64,000 nucleotides of DNA from NCBI GenBank assembly GCA_017459985.1, contig JAFUBX010000028.1, forward strand, positions 1 to 64,000, in the 5' to 3' direction. Shown piece by piece: positions 18,350 to 28,564 of the stretch (its first letter is position 1; every line of letters starts with the position of its first letter). Under the pieces are notes generated by a model. The model saw only the letters and a program-made list of their open reading frames with translations. It made no database searches and was not told where the DNA came from. Position numbers and translations under genes: made by a program. This stretch comes from Parasporobacterium sp. GTDB lineage: Bacteria; Bacillota; Clostridia; Lachnospirales; Lachnospiraceae.

Positions 18350-19858
18350 TCAAACCGGCTGATTGGAATCCTGGCCTTTGACGGTCACGTCATGAGCTCC
18401 GCCTTCCACGATACTGGTGGCGGAAACCAGAGTCAGTTTGGCTTTCTGCTGCAGTTCCGGAATGGAAAGGGCTCCGCAGTTGCACATGGTGGAACGCACC
18501 TTGTTCAGGGACAGTTCCACATTATCCTTTAAAGATCCGGCATAGGGAACATAGGAATCCACGCCTTCCACGAAGGACAGTCTGGCGTCTCCGCCCAGGT
18601 CATAGCGCTGCCAGTTCCGGGCCCTTGCGGAACCTTCGCCCCAGTACTCCTTATAATAAGTACCGTTCAGGCTGACCTTGTTGGAGGGGCTTTCATCGAA
18701 CCGGGCAAAATACCGTCCCAGCATCATAAAGTCCGCACCCATGGCCAGGGCCAGGGTCATATGATGATCGTAAACAATTCCACCGTCGGAACACACCGGA
18801 ACATAGACTCCGGTCTCTTCATAATACCGGTTTCTCTCCGCGCAGACATCGATCAGAGCGCTGGCCTGTCCCCGTCCGATTCCCTTCGTCTCCCGGGTAA
18901 TACAGATGGAGCCGCCGCCAATTCCGACCTTGATGAAATCAGCTCCGCAATCCGCCAGGAAACGGAATCCGTCCGCATCCACCACATTGCCGGCGCCGAC
19001 CTTAACAGAATCCCCGTAACGGTCACGGATCCAGGCAAGGGTCCGTTTCTGCCATTCGGAAAATCCCTCGGAGGAGTCGATACACAGCACGTCCGCGCCG
19101 GCTTCCAGAAGGGCCGGAACCCTCTGCTCATAGTCTCTGGTATTGATACCGGCACCTACCACATACCGTTTTTCCTTATCCAGCAGTTCATTGGGATTCT
19201 GCTTGTGGGTATCATAGTCCTTCCGGAATACCATATAGCAGAGTCTTCCCTCATCATTCACGATCGGCAGGGAATTCAGTTTATGATCCCAGATAATATC
19301 ATTGGCTTCTTTTAATGTTGTGTTTTCCGGCGCGGTGACCAGCTTCTCCAGCGGAGTCATGAATTCTCTGACTTTCAGATCGGTGCTCATACGGCTGATC
19401 CGGTAATCCCGGCTGGTTACAATACCCACCAGTTTCCCCTCTGCCGTGCCGTCATCGGTGATGGCGATGGTGGAATGTCCTGTTCTCTTAGTCAGGGCAA
19501 TGACGTCAGCCAGCGTATGCTCCGGGGAAAGATTGGAATCGCTTTCCACAAATCCTGCCCGGTGGGTCTTGGCTCTTTTTACCATGGCGGCCTCGTCTTC
19601 GATGGACTGACTGCCGTAAATAAAGGAGACGCCGCCCTCCGTCGCCAGGGCAACCGCCAGACGGTCTCCGGATACCGCCTGCATGATAGCGGAAACCAGC
19701 GGGATATTCATCATGATCGCCGGTTCTTCCCCTTTCCGGTACTTGACCAGGGGCGTCTTCAGCGACACATTCGCCGGAATACACTCACTGGATGAATAGC
19801 CGGGAATCAGCAGATACTCATTAAATGTACGTGATGGTTCATCAATAAAAATGGCCAT
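18350..19858 (-). CDS. guaB: Inosine-5'-monophosphate dehydrogenase
   Basis: 502 aa. Catalytic TIM barrel split by two CBS domains (about 95-215, with [14 protein letters not shown] and [14 protein letters not shown]). The active-site cysteine is in [15 protein letters not shown]. It converts IMP to XMP with NAD, the first step to GMP. The sequence is of the divergent kind with [11 protein letters not shown] near the N-terminus. The FNT gene lies 16 bases upstream. Confidence 0.94.
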   Translation of the reverse strand: MAIFIDEPSRTFNEYLLIPGYSSSECIPANVSLKTPLVKYRKGEEPAIMMNIPLVSAIMQAVSGDRLAVALATEGGVSFIYGSQSIEDEAAMVKRAKTHRAGFVESDSNLSPEHTLADVIALTKRTGHSTIAITDDGTAEGKLVGIVTSRDYRISRMSTDLKVREFMTPLEKLVTAPENTTLKEANDIIWDHKLNSLPIVNDEGRLCYMVFRKDYDTHKQNPNELLDKEKRYVVGAGINTRDYEQRVPALLEAGADVLCIDSSEGFSEWQKRTLAWIRDRYGDSVKVGAGNVVDADGFRFLADCGADFIKVGIGGGSICITRETKGIGRGQASALIDVCAERNRYYEETGVYVPVCSDGGIVYDHHMTLALAMGADFMMLGRYFARFDESPSNKVSLNGTYYKEYWGEGSARARNWQRYDLGGDARLSFVEGVDSYVPYAGSLKDNVELSLNKVRSTMCNCGALSIPELQQKAKLTLVSATSIVEGGAHDVTVKGQDSNQPV

Positions 19859-19874
19859 AAATTCCTCCCATATG

Positions 19875-20480
19875 TTATGATTGTTTTTTCCATGCTCCGG
19901 TAATGACCGGAAGGATCATACCTCCGACCGCATTCCCGACAATGATCAGCCAAATATACCCGAAAGCCTTAAGGGAAACGATTCCTGATGCAGCGAAATA
20001 GAACATATCCGCGATGGAATGCTCAAATCCGCATAATATAAAAACCGGGATACAGAACACGATCCCCGCGATCGTTTTCTTATCCCTGTAAATACTTACT
20101 GCCAGATACATCAGTATCCCGCAGAAGATTCCTCTGACAAGCGCAGAGCCAAAGGACTGTTCCAGTTTGGCACTGCAGATGGTGAAGGCTGCCTCTTTCA
20201 CAGCCGGAAGTGCTGCGCGGATCACAAATCCGCACACCACAGTGGCGGCCGCATTTCCGAGGAGTCCGAGAAGGAGGACGGAAAACGCCTCCTTATCATG
20301 TTTTTCCGGGATAAACCCGATCTTTCCCGTAAACAGGGAATAACCTTTATAGCAGATACAAAGCAGCGCCACCGAGAATAACAGGGCGCCGATATACCGG
20401 ATATCGCAGGACAAAAAGATGGTTCCTCCGATGGAGATCAGAATGCCTGCGGCAATTCCGGATATGAATAAACTGATCAT
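19875..20480 (-). CDS. Formate/nitrite transporter family channel
   Basis: 201 aa. Start at the ATG of MISLF, 6 bases after AGAGG. About six hydrophobic segments; the FNT-type half-helix motifs are seen in [15 protein letters not shown] and [14 protein letters not shown] (central His). Pentameric channel for formate, nitrite, hydrosulfide or other small anions. It is shorter than FocA (about 285 aa), missing part of the N-terminus. Substrate not deducible from the context. Confidence 0.82.
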   Translation of the reverse strand: MISLFISGIAAGILISIGGTIFLSCDIRYIGALLFSVALLCICYKGYSLFTGKIGFIPEKHDKEAFSVLLLGLLGNAAATVVCGFVIRAALPAVKEAAFTICSAKLEQSFGSALVRGIFCGILMYLAVSIYRDKKTIAGIVFCIPVFILCGFEHSIADMFYFAASGIVSLKAFGYIWLIIVGNAVGGMILPVITGAWKKQS

Positions 20481-20525
20481 AAACACCTCTTCTTTCTGCT
20501 TTGTTTTCAGAGCTTCCCGGTTTTA

Positions 20526-21824
20526 TCAGGAACCATAGATGATCGTATGAAGTCTTTGTGCCGCTTCGTCCAGATCGTAAATATAGACCCATTCTCCGTT
20601 TTCGTCGATCCCGCCCCAGAGATTGGTCTCATATTCCTTATCCGGGATCGTATAGGTTTCCAGGGTCACAGAACCAAGATCCATGCCCCGGACCAGATTC
20701 AGCAGCTCCAGATAGGTCAGGGAGGTTTCCACACATCCCATGAACTCCCGGATCATGGAAGGATACTGAGTCAGCGGTACTTGTTTCATCTTGTCCAGGA
20801 TCGCCTGCAGAACCGTCTGCTGACGGGATGCTCTGTAGTAATCCGAATCGATCTTACGTACACGGGCATACAGCATGGCCTGTTCGCCGTTCATATGATT
20901 CATCCCCTCGGACACTTCATTGCCCGGAGTCACATACTGATTGATAAACCAGGCTTCATCCGAAGTCACTTCCACATCGACGCCGTCCAGGAAATCCACG
21001 ATGGTCTCGATCCCGGCAAAATCCACGGTGATGTAATCGGTAATATTCAGCTTGAAATTCTGGTTCAGGGTTTTGATCGCCAGCGGAGCGCCGCCGTATT
21101 TATAGGCCGCATTGATCTTCTGGGGACTGTGTCCTTCGATCGGCGCCTTGGTATCCCTCAGGATATTGGTCAGCTTCACCACGCTGCTGTTCGGGTCAAT
21201 GGAAACAATGATGTTGGCATCACTGCGGTTCTTATCTCCGTAGGATGCCTGCTCATCCGTGGAATCGATTCCGAAGACCACCAGATTCGTGATCTCTTCC
21301 AGTTTCTGGATCAGTTCCTCGGAGACTTCCGTTCCGGCCTCCTCATCTCCCTCCTGCTGGTACAGCCACTGGGCAACATCCGTCACCGCCAGATCCGTAT
21401 CGTCCAGTTCCACAGAGCTTCTGCCTCCGGTGGTATAGCAAAGAAGGATCGTCGCGGCCAGCAGAAGCGCAAGGATCACATCGATCACGATCAGAAGGAT
21501 CGTTTTCCATTTTTTCCGTTTCGGTCTGGCTTTCGGTTTCGGCGCTGCTGCCAAAGCCGCTTCCGGGGCCGGATCAGACTCTTTTGCCGGCTTCGTTTCC
21601 GGGGCCTTCTCGGTGATGTACGCCGCCAGATCGATCTCTTCCGGCAGACTATTTTCCGGAGCGATACTCTCTGCTCCGGTGTTTTCCGGGGCGGTGCTTT
21701 CTGACCCGGTGCTCTCCGGGGCGGTGCTTTCTGCCCCAGGGCTTTCCGAAAGTGCGCTGTCCGCGCCGTTGCTCTCCGGAGTCATCTGCTCTATCTTCGT
21801 GTTTTCCGTGTTTGTCCCATCCAT
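20526..21824 (-). CDS. LytR-CpsA-Psr (LCP) family glycopolymer transferase with repeat tail
   Basis: 432 aa. A cytoplasmic N-terminal tail carries four 10-residue repeats and a Lys/Arg-rich stretch, then a membrane helix (about 113-133) and an extracellular LCP domain: NLVVFGIDSTDEQ, RSDANIIVSIDP, NILRDTKAPIEGHSPQKINAAYKYGG, and RVRKIDSDYYRASRQQ. LCP enzymes attach anionic glycopolymers to peptidoglycan. The gene is 3 bases after a second LCP gene. Confidence 0.9.
   Translation of the reverse strand: MDGTNTENTKIEQMTPESNGADSALSESPGAESTAPESTGSESTAPENTGAESIAPENSLPEEIDLAAYITEKAPETKPAKESDPAPEAALAAAPKPKARPKRKKWKTILLIVIDVILALLLAATILLCYTTGGRSSVELDDTDLAVTDVAQWLYQQEGDEEAGTEVSEELIQKLEEITNLVVFGIDSTDEQASYGDKNRSDANIIVSIDPNSSVVKLTNILRDTKAPIEGHSPQKINAAYKYGGAPLAIKTLNQNFKLNITDYITVDFAGIETIVDFLDGVDVEVTSDEAWFINQYVTPGNEVSEGMNHMNGEQAMLYARVRKIDSDYYRASRQQTVLQAILDKMKQVPLTQYPSMIREFMGCVETSLTYLELLNLVRGMDLGSVTLETYTIPDKEYETNLWGGIDENGEWVYIYDLDEAAQRLHTIIYGS
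21657..21776 (-). repeat. Four 30-bp in-frame repeats in the LCP gene
   Basis: Residues 17-56 are four 10-residue units of the pattern E-(S/N)-x-G-(A/S)-(E/D)-S-x-A-(P/S). They are encoded by imperfect 30-bp tandem repeats. The segment is predicted to be disordered and cytoplasmic. Confidence 0.75.
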
Positions 21825-21827
21825 AGA

Positions 21828-22724
21828 TTATTCCTGCGGCTCCTGTACCGGCTGTTCATTTGCAATGATGTCCTGGAATCTGACAGCTGCCTGGTTCAGA
21901 TCCATGAACCAGACCCACTCTCCGTGTTCGTCGATCCCTCCGGAAACGCCATAGTCCAGATCCGCATCCGGGAAATGGTTGTTGATGACTTCATACTCAC
22001 TGTAGGGAATGGAACAAAGGGTCAGGATGCTTCCCGGAGTCAGGGAGGTTGCCTCTACGATACTCAGGAAGGAGGTCATCATCTGGGAAAATTCCGTCAG
22101 GCTCATTTCAGTCACTTTGTTCAGCAGGTAAGCCAGCACGCCCCGTTGTCTCGCGGATCTCTGAACATCGGAATCGATCTTCCGGATCCGGCAGTATTCC
22201 AGGGTCTCATAGCCATCCAGATGTCTGGGGCCCGCTTCAAAATCCTCTGCCGGGATCAGGGAATCCTCATTCAGGTACTCCGCCTCCGCCGCTGTCAGTT
22301 CGACTTCCGTTCCTCCGAGAAGCCACACGATCTGGGCAAACTGATCAAAATTCACCGTAATATAATCCTTCAGGTTCAGACCGAAGTTCTGATTCAGGGT
22401 CTGAAGGGCCAGATCCGGTCCGCCGTAACGGTATGCGGCATTGATTTTCTGGGGTTCATGACCTTCGATCGCGGCCTTGATGTCCCGCAGAACGGAAGTG
22501 AATTTCAGCTGTTTATGGGCATTGTCCACCGTAATGACGATGATGCTGTCGGTCCGGTTGGTATCCAGTCCGTCATTATCACCGCTGAGTCCGAACAGGA
22601 CCACATTGATCTGATCCGGCAGATTCTGTTTCACGGCAGGTTCTTCAGCAGATACCGCCATGGCCAGCAGCAGTGTCAATGTGAGAGTCAGGACGATAAT
22701 TTTACGGATTACTGATTGTTTCAT
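21828..22724 (-). CDS. LytR-CpsA-Psr (LCP) family protein
   Basis: 298 aa. An N-terminal signal/anchor (about 8-26) is followed directly by the LCP domain: NVVLFGLSGDNDG, RTDSIIVITVD, VLRDIKAAIEGHEPQKINAAYRYGG and RIRKIDSDVQRSARQRG. It shares all main blocks with the next gene but has no repeat tail. Probable peptidoglycan-glycopolymer ligase. Located 12 bases after metA. Confidence 0.9.
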   Translation of the reverse strand: MKQSVIRKIIVLTLTLTLLLAMAVSAEEPAVKQNLPDQINVVLFGLSGDNDGLDTNRTDSIIVITVDNAHKQLKFTSVLRDIKAAIEGHEPQKINAAYRYGGPDLALQTLNQNFGLNLKDYITVNFDQFAQIVWLLGGTEVELTAAEAEYLNEDSLIPAEDFEAGPRHLDGYETLEYCRIRKIDSDVQRSARQRGVLAYLLNKVTEMSLTEFSQMMTSFLSIVEATSLTPGSILTLCSIPYSEYEVINNHFPDADLDYGVSGGIDEHGEWVWFMDLNQAAVRFQDIIANEQPVQEPQE

Positions 22725-22736
22725 TTGGAATCCTCC

Positions 22737-23645
22737 TTATTTACTCAGATCATACGGAGTGATCTGGTAGACATAGTAATTCAGCCAGTTAGTGTATAAG
22801 GTGTTGGCATGGGCCCGCCAGGTCAGCACCGGGCGGTTCTCCGGATTGTTCTCCGGATAATAGTTGACCGGGATCTGGGGATTCATTCCCTTCTTCATAT
22901 CCCGTTTGTATTCATAATCCAGGGTATTACGGTCATATTCCGGATGCCCCATGACGAAAATCTTGCGGCCCTCCTCTGCCATGGCCAGGAACAGTCCTGC
23001 TTCCTCGGAATCTCCCAGGACGGTGATCTCCTTATGCCGCGAGACCTCCCGGAGGCTGGTCTCCGTATGCCGGGAATGGGGAGCCAGAAAGATATCATCA
23101 AATCCCCGAACCAGAGGGGTCTTCCTGTGATGAACCTTGTGAGAATAGATCCCGGACAGCTTCTGGTTCAGGAGTCTTTTGCGGATCCCGTAAAAGTGAT
23201 AAAATGCCGCCTGGGCAGCCCAGCACAGAAAGATCGTGGAGGTCACATGGGTAACAGACCAGTCCATGATGCTGACGATCTCCTCCCAGAAATCCACTTC
23301 CTCAAACTCCAGCATTTCCACGGGCGCTCCGGTGATGATCAGCCCGTCGAATCTGCGGTCTTTGATGTCCTCAAACTTCAGATAGAACTGGTTCAGATGG
23401 GACATGGGCGTATTCTTGCTGATATGATGCGGGGCGACAAAATACAAGTTCACCTGCAGAGGGGTGTTGGAAAGGCTGCGCAGCATCTGGATCTCGGTAT
23501 CTTCCTTCAGGGGCATCAGATTGACCAGGACGATCTCCAGGGGACGGATATTCTGCTTGATAGCCCTTGTTTCATCCATAATAAAAATATTTTCTTTTTC
23601 AATCACTGCTCTTGCAGGAAGATCCTTCTGAACCTTAATCGGCAT
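22737..23645 (-). CDS. metA: Homoserine O-acetyltransferase (MetA type)
   Basis: 302 aa. Catalytic Cys141 in FLCWAAQA, followed by the His and Glu of the MetA active site near HPEYDRNTLDYEY. Glu110 in TGAPVEMLEF sits where published work on MetA found Glu to select acetyl-CoA and Gly to select succinyl-CoA, so acetyl transfer is predicted. It activates homoserine for methionine synthesis. No SAM riboswitch was recognised in the short leader. Confidence 0.9.
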   Translation of the reverse strand: MPIKVQKDLPARAVIEKENIFIMDETRAIKQNIRPLEIVLVNLMPLKEDTEIQMLRSLSNTPLQVNLYFVAPHHISKNTPMSHLNQFYLKFEDIKDRRFDGLIITGAPVEMLEFEEVDFWEEIVSIMDWSVTHVTSTIFLCWAAQAAFYHFYGIRKRLLNQKLSGIYSHKVHHRKTPLVRGFDDIFLAPHSRHTETSLREVSRHKEITVLGDSEEAGLFLAMAEEGRKIFVMGHPEYDRNTLDYEYKRDMKKGMNPQIPVNYYPENNPENRPVLTWRAHANTLYTNWLNYYVYQITPYDLSK

Positions 23646-23670
23646 TTACGCTACCTCCGATCATTTGTTT

Positions 23671-23690
23671 CCGGTTTTCACAAAAACCGG
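23671..23690 (-). promoter_or_regulatory. Leader hairpin of metA
   Basis: CCGGTTTT and AAAACCGG arms form an 8-bp stem about 25 bases upstream of the metA start. No T-run follows. Too small to be a known methionine-related riboswitch. Confidence 0.45.
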
Positions 23691-23737
23691 GATATTAATT
23701 TGTTTATTTTACCATAGAAATCGAATTTGTACATAGA

Positions 23738-25717
23738 TTATTCCGGAATCATCCTCCGGTACTCTTCCTCCGTGATGATCGGGATGCCCAGCTGTTTTGC
23801 CTTCTGGTTCTTGGAAGATCCGGAGAGAATATCATTGTTGATGAGATAGGACGTTTTGGAAGAAACGCTTCCTGCCACCTTTCCGCCCAGGCTCTCGATC
23901 TCCGCTTTCAGCGCGTCCCGGTTTTCATAATGCTCCAGGGATCCGGTAATCACAAAGGTCAGGCCTTGAAGGGTCTGCCGGGGTTCCTCCCGGGACTGAT
24001 CGGTAAAGGTCAGCTCCTTTAACAGCTCCTCAAGTTCCCTCTGATGCTCCGGATCTGCAAAATACTGCGTGATCTCCTCCGCCAGAACCTGACCGATCCC
24101 GTCGATCTGCATCAGCTCCTCCGTGTCCGCATTGCAAAGCTTTGCAAGGTCATTTTGAAAATACCGGCAGATCACCCTGGCATTGGCCTGTCCGATGCCG
24201 GTAATCCCCAGGGCATTCACCAGTCTCCAGCACTGCGTATTGCGGGAGGCATTGACGGAAGCGATGAGATTGTCATAGGATTTTTCTCCGAACCCGGCAA
24301 GGGCTTTGATTTCCTCCTGATACCGTTCCAGACGGTAAATATCAGAGAATTCCCGGATAAATCCCCGGTCAATGAATTTCACCAGGGTTTCCTCCGAGAT
24401 CCCGTCAATATTCATGGCATTGCGGCTGACGAAATCCACAAACAGCTTGATCTTCTTGGCCGGACATTCCGGATTGGGACAGATCAGGGTCCTCACTCCG
24501 TTCTCGTCCCGGATCGCTGTGGGTCCCTGACAGGCCGGACAGGTTTTCGGAACGGGAAGATCATTTCTCCCCGTCAGATTCTCCGCAATCTGGGGGATGA
24601 TCATATTGGCTTTATAGACCGTAATGGTATCTCCGATGCCAAGACGCAGACCTTCGATGATGCTGAGATTGTGAAGGCTGGCCCGGGTGACGGTGGTTCC
24701 TTCCAGTTCCACCGGTTCAAAGACCGCCACGGGATTAATCAGACCGGTCCGGGAGGGGGACCATTCCACCTCCGTCAGGGTAGTCTCGGCGATCTCGTCC
24801 TGCCATTTGAAGGCAATGGCGTTTCTCGGGAATTTGGCGGTCCTTCCCAGGCTCTCCCCATAGGCGATATCATCCATCAGAAGTACCAGTCCGTCCGATG
24901 GAATGTCATAAGTCAGGATCCTGCGGGAATAGGATTCCACGGCTTCCTGCACCGTTTCAGAGGTCACCATCTGATAAGGAACCACCTCAAATCCGAGGCT
25001 CTGAAGCCAGAGAAACTTCTGCTCGTTGGAATTTAGAAAGTCCGGTGCTTCCTGCGGATTGTCTGTCTGTACCGACACCAGGGAAAAGACGACATAATTG
25101 ACGCTTCTGGCTGCTGTGACCGAGGGGTCCAGCACCCGGACGGAACCGGAACAAAGGTTCCGGGGATTTTTGTATTTGGCGTCGGTGTCGGGAAGCTCCT
25201 GATTGATCCGTTCGAAATCCGAATATTTGATTACGGCTTCTCCCCGCAGCACCAGTTTTCCGGTAAACGGGATCGTGAGCGGAAGGTTCTGAAAGGTCCG
25301 GGCGTTGGCAGTCACGACTTCCCCGATCTCGCCGTTTCCCCGGGTCACCGCTTTCTGAAGCATTCCGTTCTCATAGGTGGTCACGATGGTAAGTCCGTCC
25401 AGTTTCCAGGACAGGATTCCTTCCTGATCCCCCAGAAATGCCGCCAGGGCGGAAACTTCCTTGGTCTTATCCAGGGACAGAGCCGGCGTCTCATGGGCTT
25501 CCTTGACCAGGGATTCCGCCGCTTCGTATCCCACCTTCTGCGTCGGAGATCCCGCCATGACGATCCCGGTTTCCTCTTCCAGGGACACCAGCTCATCATA
25601 AAGCGCGTCATATTCATAATTGGACATCAGCTCCCGGTCCTGGGAATAATAGGCTTTGGACGCTTTGTCCAGAAGCTCTGCCAGTTCTTTCATCCGGGCG
25701 GTTTTATCACTCGTCAT
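23738..25717 (-). CDS. ligA: NAD-dependent DNA ligase
   Basis: 659 aa. The adenylation domain has the KxDG-type lysine in SWKLDGLTI, then an OB fold, the four-cysteine zinc finger (CPACQGP...CPNPECPAKK), helix-hairpin-helix repeats (ALGITGIGQANA, QIDGIGQVLAEEI) and a C-terminal BRCT domain from about 585. It seals nicks in replication and repair. Start overlaps the previous gene by 11 bases. Confidence 0.95.
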   Translation of the reverse strand: MTSDKTARMKELAELLDKASKAYYSQDRELMSNYEYDALYDELVSLEEETGIVMAGSPTQKVGYEAAESLVKEAHETPALSLDKTKEVSALAAFLGDQEGILSWKLDGLTIVTTYENGMLQKAVTRGNGEIGEVVTANARTFQNLPLTIPFTGKLVLRGEAVIKYSDFERINQELPDTDAKYKNPRNLCSGSVRVLDPSVTAARSVNYVVFSLVSVQTDNPQEAPDFLNSNEQKFLWLQSLGFEVVPYQMVTSETVQEAVESYSRRILTYDIPSDGLVLLMDDIAYGESLGRTAKFPRNAIAFKWQDEIAETTLTEVEWSPSRTGLINPVAVFEPVELEGTTVTRASLHNLSIIEGLRLGIGDTITVYKANMIIPQIAENLTGRNDLPVPKTCPACQGPTAIRDENGVRTLICPNPECPAKKIKLFVDFVSRNAMNIDGISEETLVKFIDRGFIREFSDIYRLERYQEEIKALAGFGEKSYDNLIASVNASRNTQCWRLVNALGITGIGQANARVICRYFQNDLAKLCNADTEELMQIDGIGQVLAEEITQYFADPEHQRELEELLKELTFTDQSREEPRQTLQGLTFVITGSLEHYENRDALKAEIESLGGKVAGSVSSKTSYLINNDILSGSSKNQKAKQLGIPIITEEEYRRMIPE

Positions 25718-26510
25718 GTTTAAGTCTCCTGTTCCTGTTAATCCTTAATTCCAGTTCGCGGATCTCTTCGTCCGTCAGGGTACGGAATTCTCCCTCCGGC
25801 AGATCCCCCAGAAGCACATTCATGATCCGGATCCGCTTCAGGGAAAGAACCTGATATCCCAGGGCCTGACACATCCGGCGGATCTGCCGGTTGAGTCCCT
25901 GGGTCAGGATGATCCGAAAGCTTCGTTCTCCTGTCTGTTCCACCTCACAGGGTCTTGTCTGTGCTTTCCGGGTTCCGTCTTTCATCAAAATCTCCACGCC
26001 TTCCCGCATCTTCTGCAGAAATGCCCCGGTAATCCTGCGGTCCACGGACACCAGGTATTCTTTTTCATGATAATTGGAACCCCTCAGGATCTGGTCCGAC
26101 AGCTCTCCCCGGTTCGTCAGAAGGATGAGACCTGAGGAGTTTTTATCCAGCCGGCCCACGGGGAAAATGCGGACTTTATAATGGATGAAGTCAATGATAT
26201 TGTTCCTGACATTTGAGGCGGTGGTACATTCCACGCCCACGGGTTTGTGAAAGGCCAGGATTACTTTTTCTGTCTCTGAAGTCACCGGTTTCCCATCGCA
26301 AAAGACCTGCTGTCCCGGCAGGACTTTTTGTCCCAGGACAGCGGTCTTTCCGTCGATCCGGATCCGGCCCTCCTGAATCCGGCGGTCCGCTTCCCGGCGG
26401 GAACAGACCCCGGCGTCGCTAAGATATTTATTCAGTCTGACTTCTTCCCTGACTGTTTCCGCGCGGTTTGCTGTATCATTACAGGGCTCTTTCCAGGAAG
26501 GCTCATTCAT
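25707..26510 (-). CDS. Pseudouridine synthase, RluF/RsuA family
   Basis: 267 aa. N-terminal S4 RNA-binding domain (LNKYLSDAGVCSRREADRRI, about 27-46), then the synthase domain with catalytic Asp in GRLDKNSSGLILLTN and the GLNRQIRRMCQALG stretch. It isomerises uridine in ribosomal RNA; RluF-like (23S) is favoured but RluB/RsuA is possible. It overlaps both neighbours by a few bases. Confidence 0.88.
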   Translation of the reverse strand: MNEPSWKEPCNDTANRAETVREEVRLNKYLSDAGVCSRREADRRIQEGRIRIDGKTAVLGQKVLPGQQVFCDGKPVTSETEKVILAFHKPVGVECTTASNVRNNIIDFIHYKVRIFPVGRLDKNSSGLILLTNRGELSDQILRGSNYHEKEYLVSVDRRITGAFLQKMREGVEILMKDGTRKAQTRPCEVEQTGERSFRIILTQGLNRQIRRMCQALGYQVLSLKRIRIMNVLLGDLPEGEFRTLTDEEIRELELRINRNRRLKHDE

Positions 26511-27324
26511 GTGCTTCTTCCTCCTGAAAATTCCGGATCAGAAGGACCCGTCCCTTCCCAACCGTGACCTTTGCCGTTCTGCCGGGCAGGACTTCATTGC
26601 TGACCCCATACTGAAATTCACAGTCGATCCTCTCGTGGGGAAGAAAACAGTATTTTGCATCCTCAATCCGGATCTCTTCGGCCAGCCCGGTCAGATTCAG
26701 CAGGGAAAAGGTGGAAAACCGATCCTCGATAAAGCCCGGCCCGGATGAGACGATTTCCATCTCGGAATAATCATCCACAATCTTTCCCTTCTTTCCCTCC
26801 CCATCCAGCATCAGAAGGATGGAAAGATTGGCCAGGGAATGATCCAGCCGGTTTCCAATCACCCCCAGCAGCAAAAATTCCTCAAACCCCATTTTCAGGC
26901 CCTGACGGGTGCCAAACCGGGTGTCTGTATCGTATTTTTCCGGAGGAATCACCACGGCAGGCGCAGAATGGACGCCATCATAACAGTACCGGATCCTTGT
27001 TTCCTTCACGTTCTGATAATTGGACAGGTCAAAGAGGGGCACCCGGCGGATGCTGTTTAGTTCTTCCGGGGTTTGCTCAGAAGATAGATCCCTGGTTTCC
27101 GGAGAAGTCTCCGATCCCGCGCCGGCATGGGCTGCCTCTTTCTGAATCCGGGGATCCTCCCAGGAATCAAAATCCCCAACGATCAGGTCCGGCGCTTTCT
27201 GCAGCGCGGGGAGATGTTTCAGGCCGCTGTCGCAGTATATGAGATAATCATCGTCTTTCAGATAAGGAAGGACCCGGTCATACCGGTTGATCGGGGCCCC
27301 TCCGATAATCACACATCGTTTCAT
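26503..27324 (-). CDS. Thiamine pyrophosphokinase-like protein with a long insertion
   Basis: 273 aa. Core motifs: CDSGLKHL, the catalytic GDFDSW (residues 50-55), YDTDTRFG (131-138), GVIGNRLDHSLANL, and a C-terminal beta-sandwich. The loop between GDFDS and the TD motif is about 75 residues, clearly longer than usual, with a Ser/Thr/Glu-rich middle. It should make thiamine diphosphate from thiamine and ATP. The weak ribosome site makes the start less sure. Confidence 0.78.
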   Translation of the reverse strand: MKRCVIIGGAPINRYDRVLPYLKDDDYLIYCDSGLKHLPALQKAPDLIVGDFDSWEDPRIQKEAAHAGAGSETSPETRDLSSEQTPEELNSIRRVPLFDLSNYQNVKETRIRYCYDGVHSAPAVVIPPEKYDTDTRFGTRQGLKMGFEEFLLLGVIGNRLDHSLANLSILLMLDGEGKKGKIVDDYSEMEIVSSGPGFIEDRFSTFSLLNLTGLAEEIRIEDAKYCFLPHERIDCEFQYGVSNEVLPGRTAKVTVGKGRVLLIRNFQEEEAHE

Positions 27325-27361
27325 ACAGGTTTTCTTACAGAATCAGTATTTATGGGATTTA

Positions 27362-28540
27362 TCAGTATTTCATGAACTTCGGCAACAGCTTGTAGACCAG
27401 ATTCAGGGGCGGAAACTCATAACGGTGTTTGATCGCCCTGAGTTCTTTCCGGATCGGAATCCCCTGGGGACAGTGCTGCTCGCATTTCCCGCACTGAATA
27501 CAGTTGGAGACGCCGGAATAATTGGTCCGAAGAACGGTACACATGACATATTCCTTAAGTCCCACATACAGGTTATTGGATTTACTGTTATTGTAGGCTG
27601 AAAAGCATCCCGGGATATCCACTCCCTTCGGGCACGGCATGCAGTAACGGCATCCGGTACAGGGAACCTTGATCTTACGGTTAATGATATTCACCACATC
27701 CCGGTAAATCTGAAACTCCTCTTCCGTCAGCTCTCCGGGCCTGATACTGTCTGCGGTCTCCAGATTTTCCCGGACCATTTCCAGGGAATTCATTCCGGAA
27801 AGAATGCAGGTGACCTCCGGCTGATTATAGAGCCATCGGAATCCCCAGGCTGCCGCAGTCCGTCTGACCGGATACTCTTCCAAAAGCTTGAGCGCCTCTG
27901 CCGGCAGTTTATTGGCCAGCCGACCTCCCCTCAATGGCTCCATGATTATCACCGGGAGCCCTTTTCCGGAAGCATAGTGCAGTCCCTTCACTCCGGCCTG
28001 GGCATACTCGTCCTGATAATTATACTGGATCTGGCAGAACTCCCAGTCATAGGCATCGATCAGTCTGCAGAACATCTCTGTGCCGCCATGGTAGGAAAAC
28101 CCGATCTGCCGGATCTGCCCCGACGCTTTCTTCTCCCGGATCCAGTCACAGATTCCCAGGTCACACAAACGTTTCCAGGAATCGGCATCCGTCAGCATAT
28201 GGATCAGATAATAATCCACATGATCGGTCCGCAGCCTGCTCAGCTCTTCATTGAAAAACCGGTCCAGGTCTTCCCGTTTTTTCACCATGTAATGGGGGAG
28301 CTTGGTTGTGATGGACACCTGTTCCCTCGCCTTCAGATCCTCCAGGACCTGGCCTACCAGCGCTTCGCTTCCCGGATAAATATAGGCGGTATCAAAATAA
28401 TTGACCCCTCCGTCAAGAGCTGCTTTGATCTCCGACTTTGCTTTATCGTAATCGATTTTTCCACCGCTGGTGGTAAAGCGCATACATCCGAACCCCAGAA
28501 CAGAGATCTCGTTGCCATATTTGTCTTTTCGGTACTGCAT
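27362..28540 (-). CDS. Aldo/keto reductase with C-terminal 4Fe-4S domain
   Basis: 392 aa. The AKR TIM barrel (about 1-280) has Asp/Tyr in DTAYIYPGSE and the active-site Lys in SITTKLPHY. Two ferredoxin-like clusters follow: CTGCRYCMPCPKGV (about 300) and CIQCGKCEQHCPQG (about 355). The family is common in anaerobes; partner and substrate are unknown. A rather long gap separates it from the MATE gene. Confidence 0.88.
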   Translation of the reverse strand: MQYRKDKYGNEISVLGFGCMRFTTSGGKIDYDKAKSEIKAALDGGVNYFDTAYIYPGSEALVGQVLEDLKAREQVSITTKLPHYMVKKREDLDRFFNEELSRLRTDHVDYYLIHMLTDADSWKRLCDLGICDWIREKKASGQIRQIGFSYHGGTEMFCRLIDAYDWEFCQIQYNYQDEYAQAGVKGLHYASGKGLPVIIMEPLRGGRLANKLPAEALKLLEEYPVRRTAAAWGFRWLYNQPEVTCILSGMNSLEMVRENLETADSIRPGELTEEEFQIYRDVVNIINRKIKVPCTGCRYCMPCPKGVDIPGCFSAYNNSKSNNLYVGLKEYVMCTVLRTNYSGVSNCIQCGKCEQHCPQGIPIRKELRAIKHRYEFPPLNLVYKLLPKFMKY

Positions 28541-28564
28541 GTCTTTCTCCTTTCAGATGTTATT

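Noticed and set aside
23646..23737. SAM riboswitch before metA
   Set aside because: The leader is too short and has only one small hairpin.
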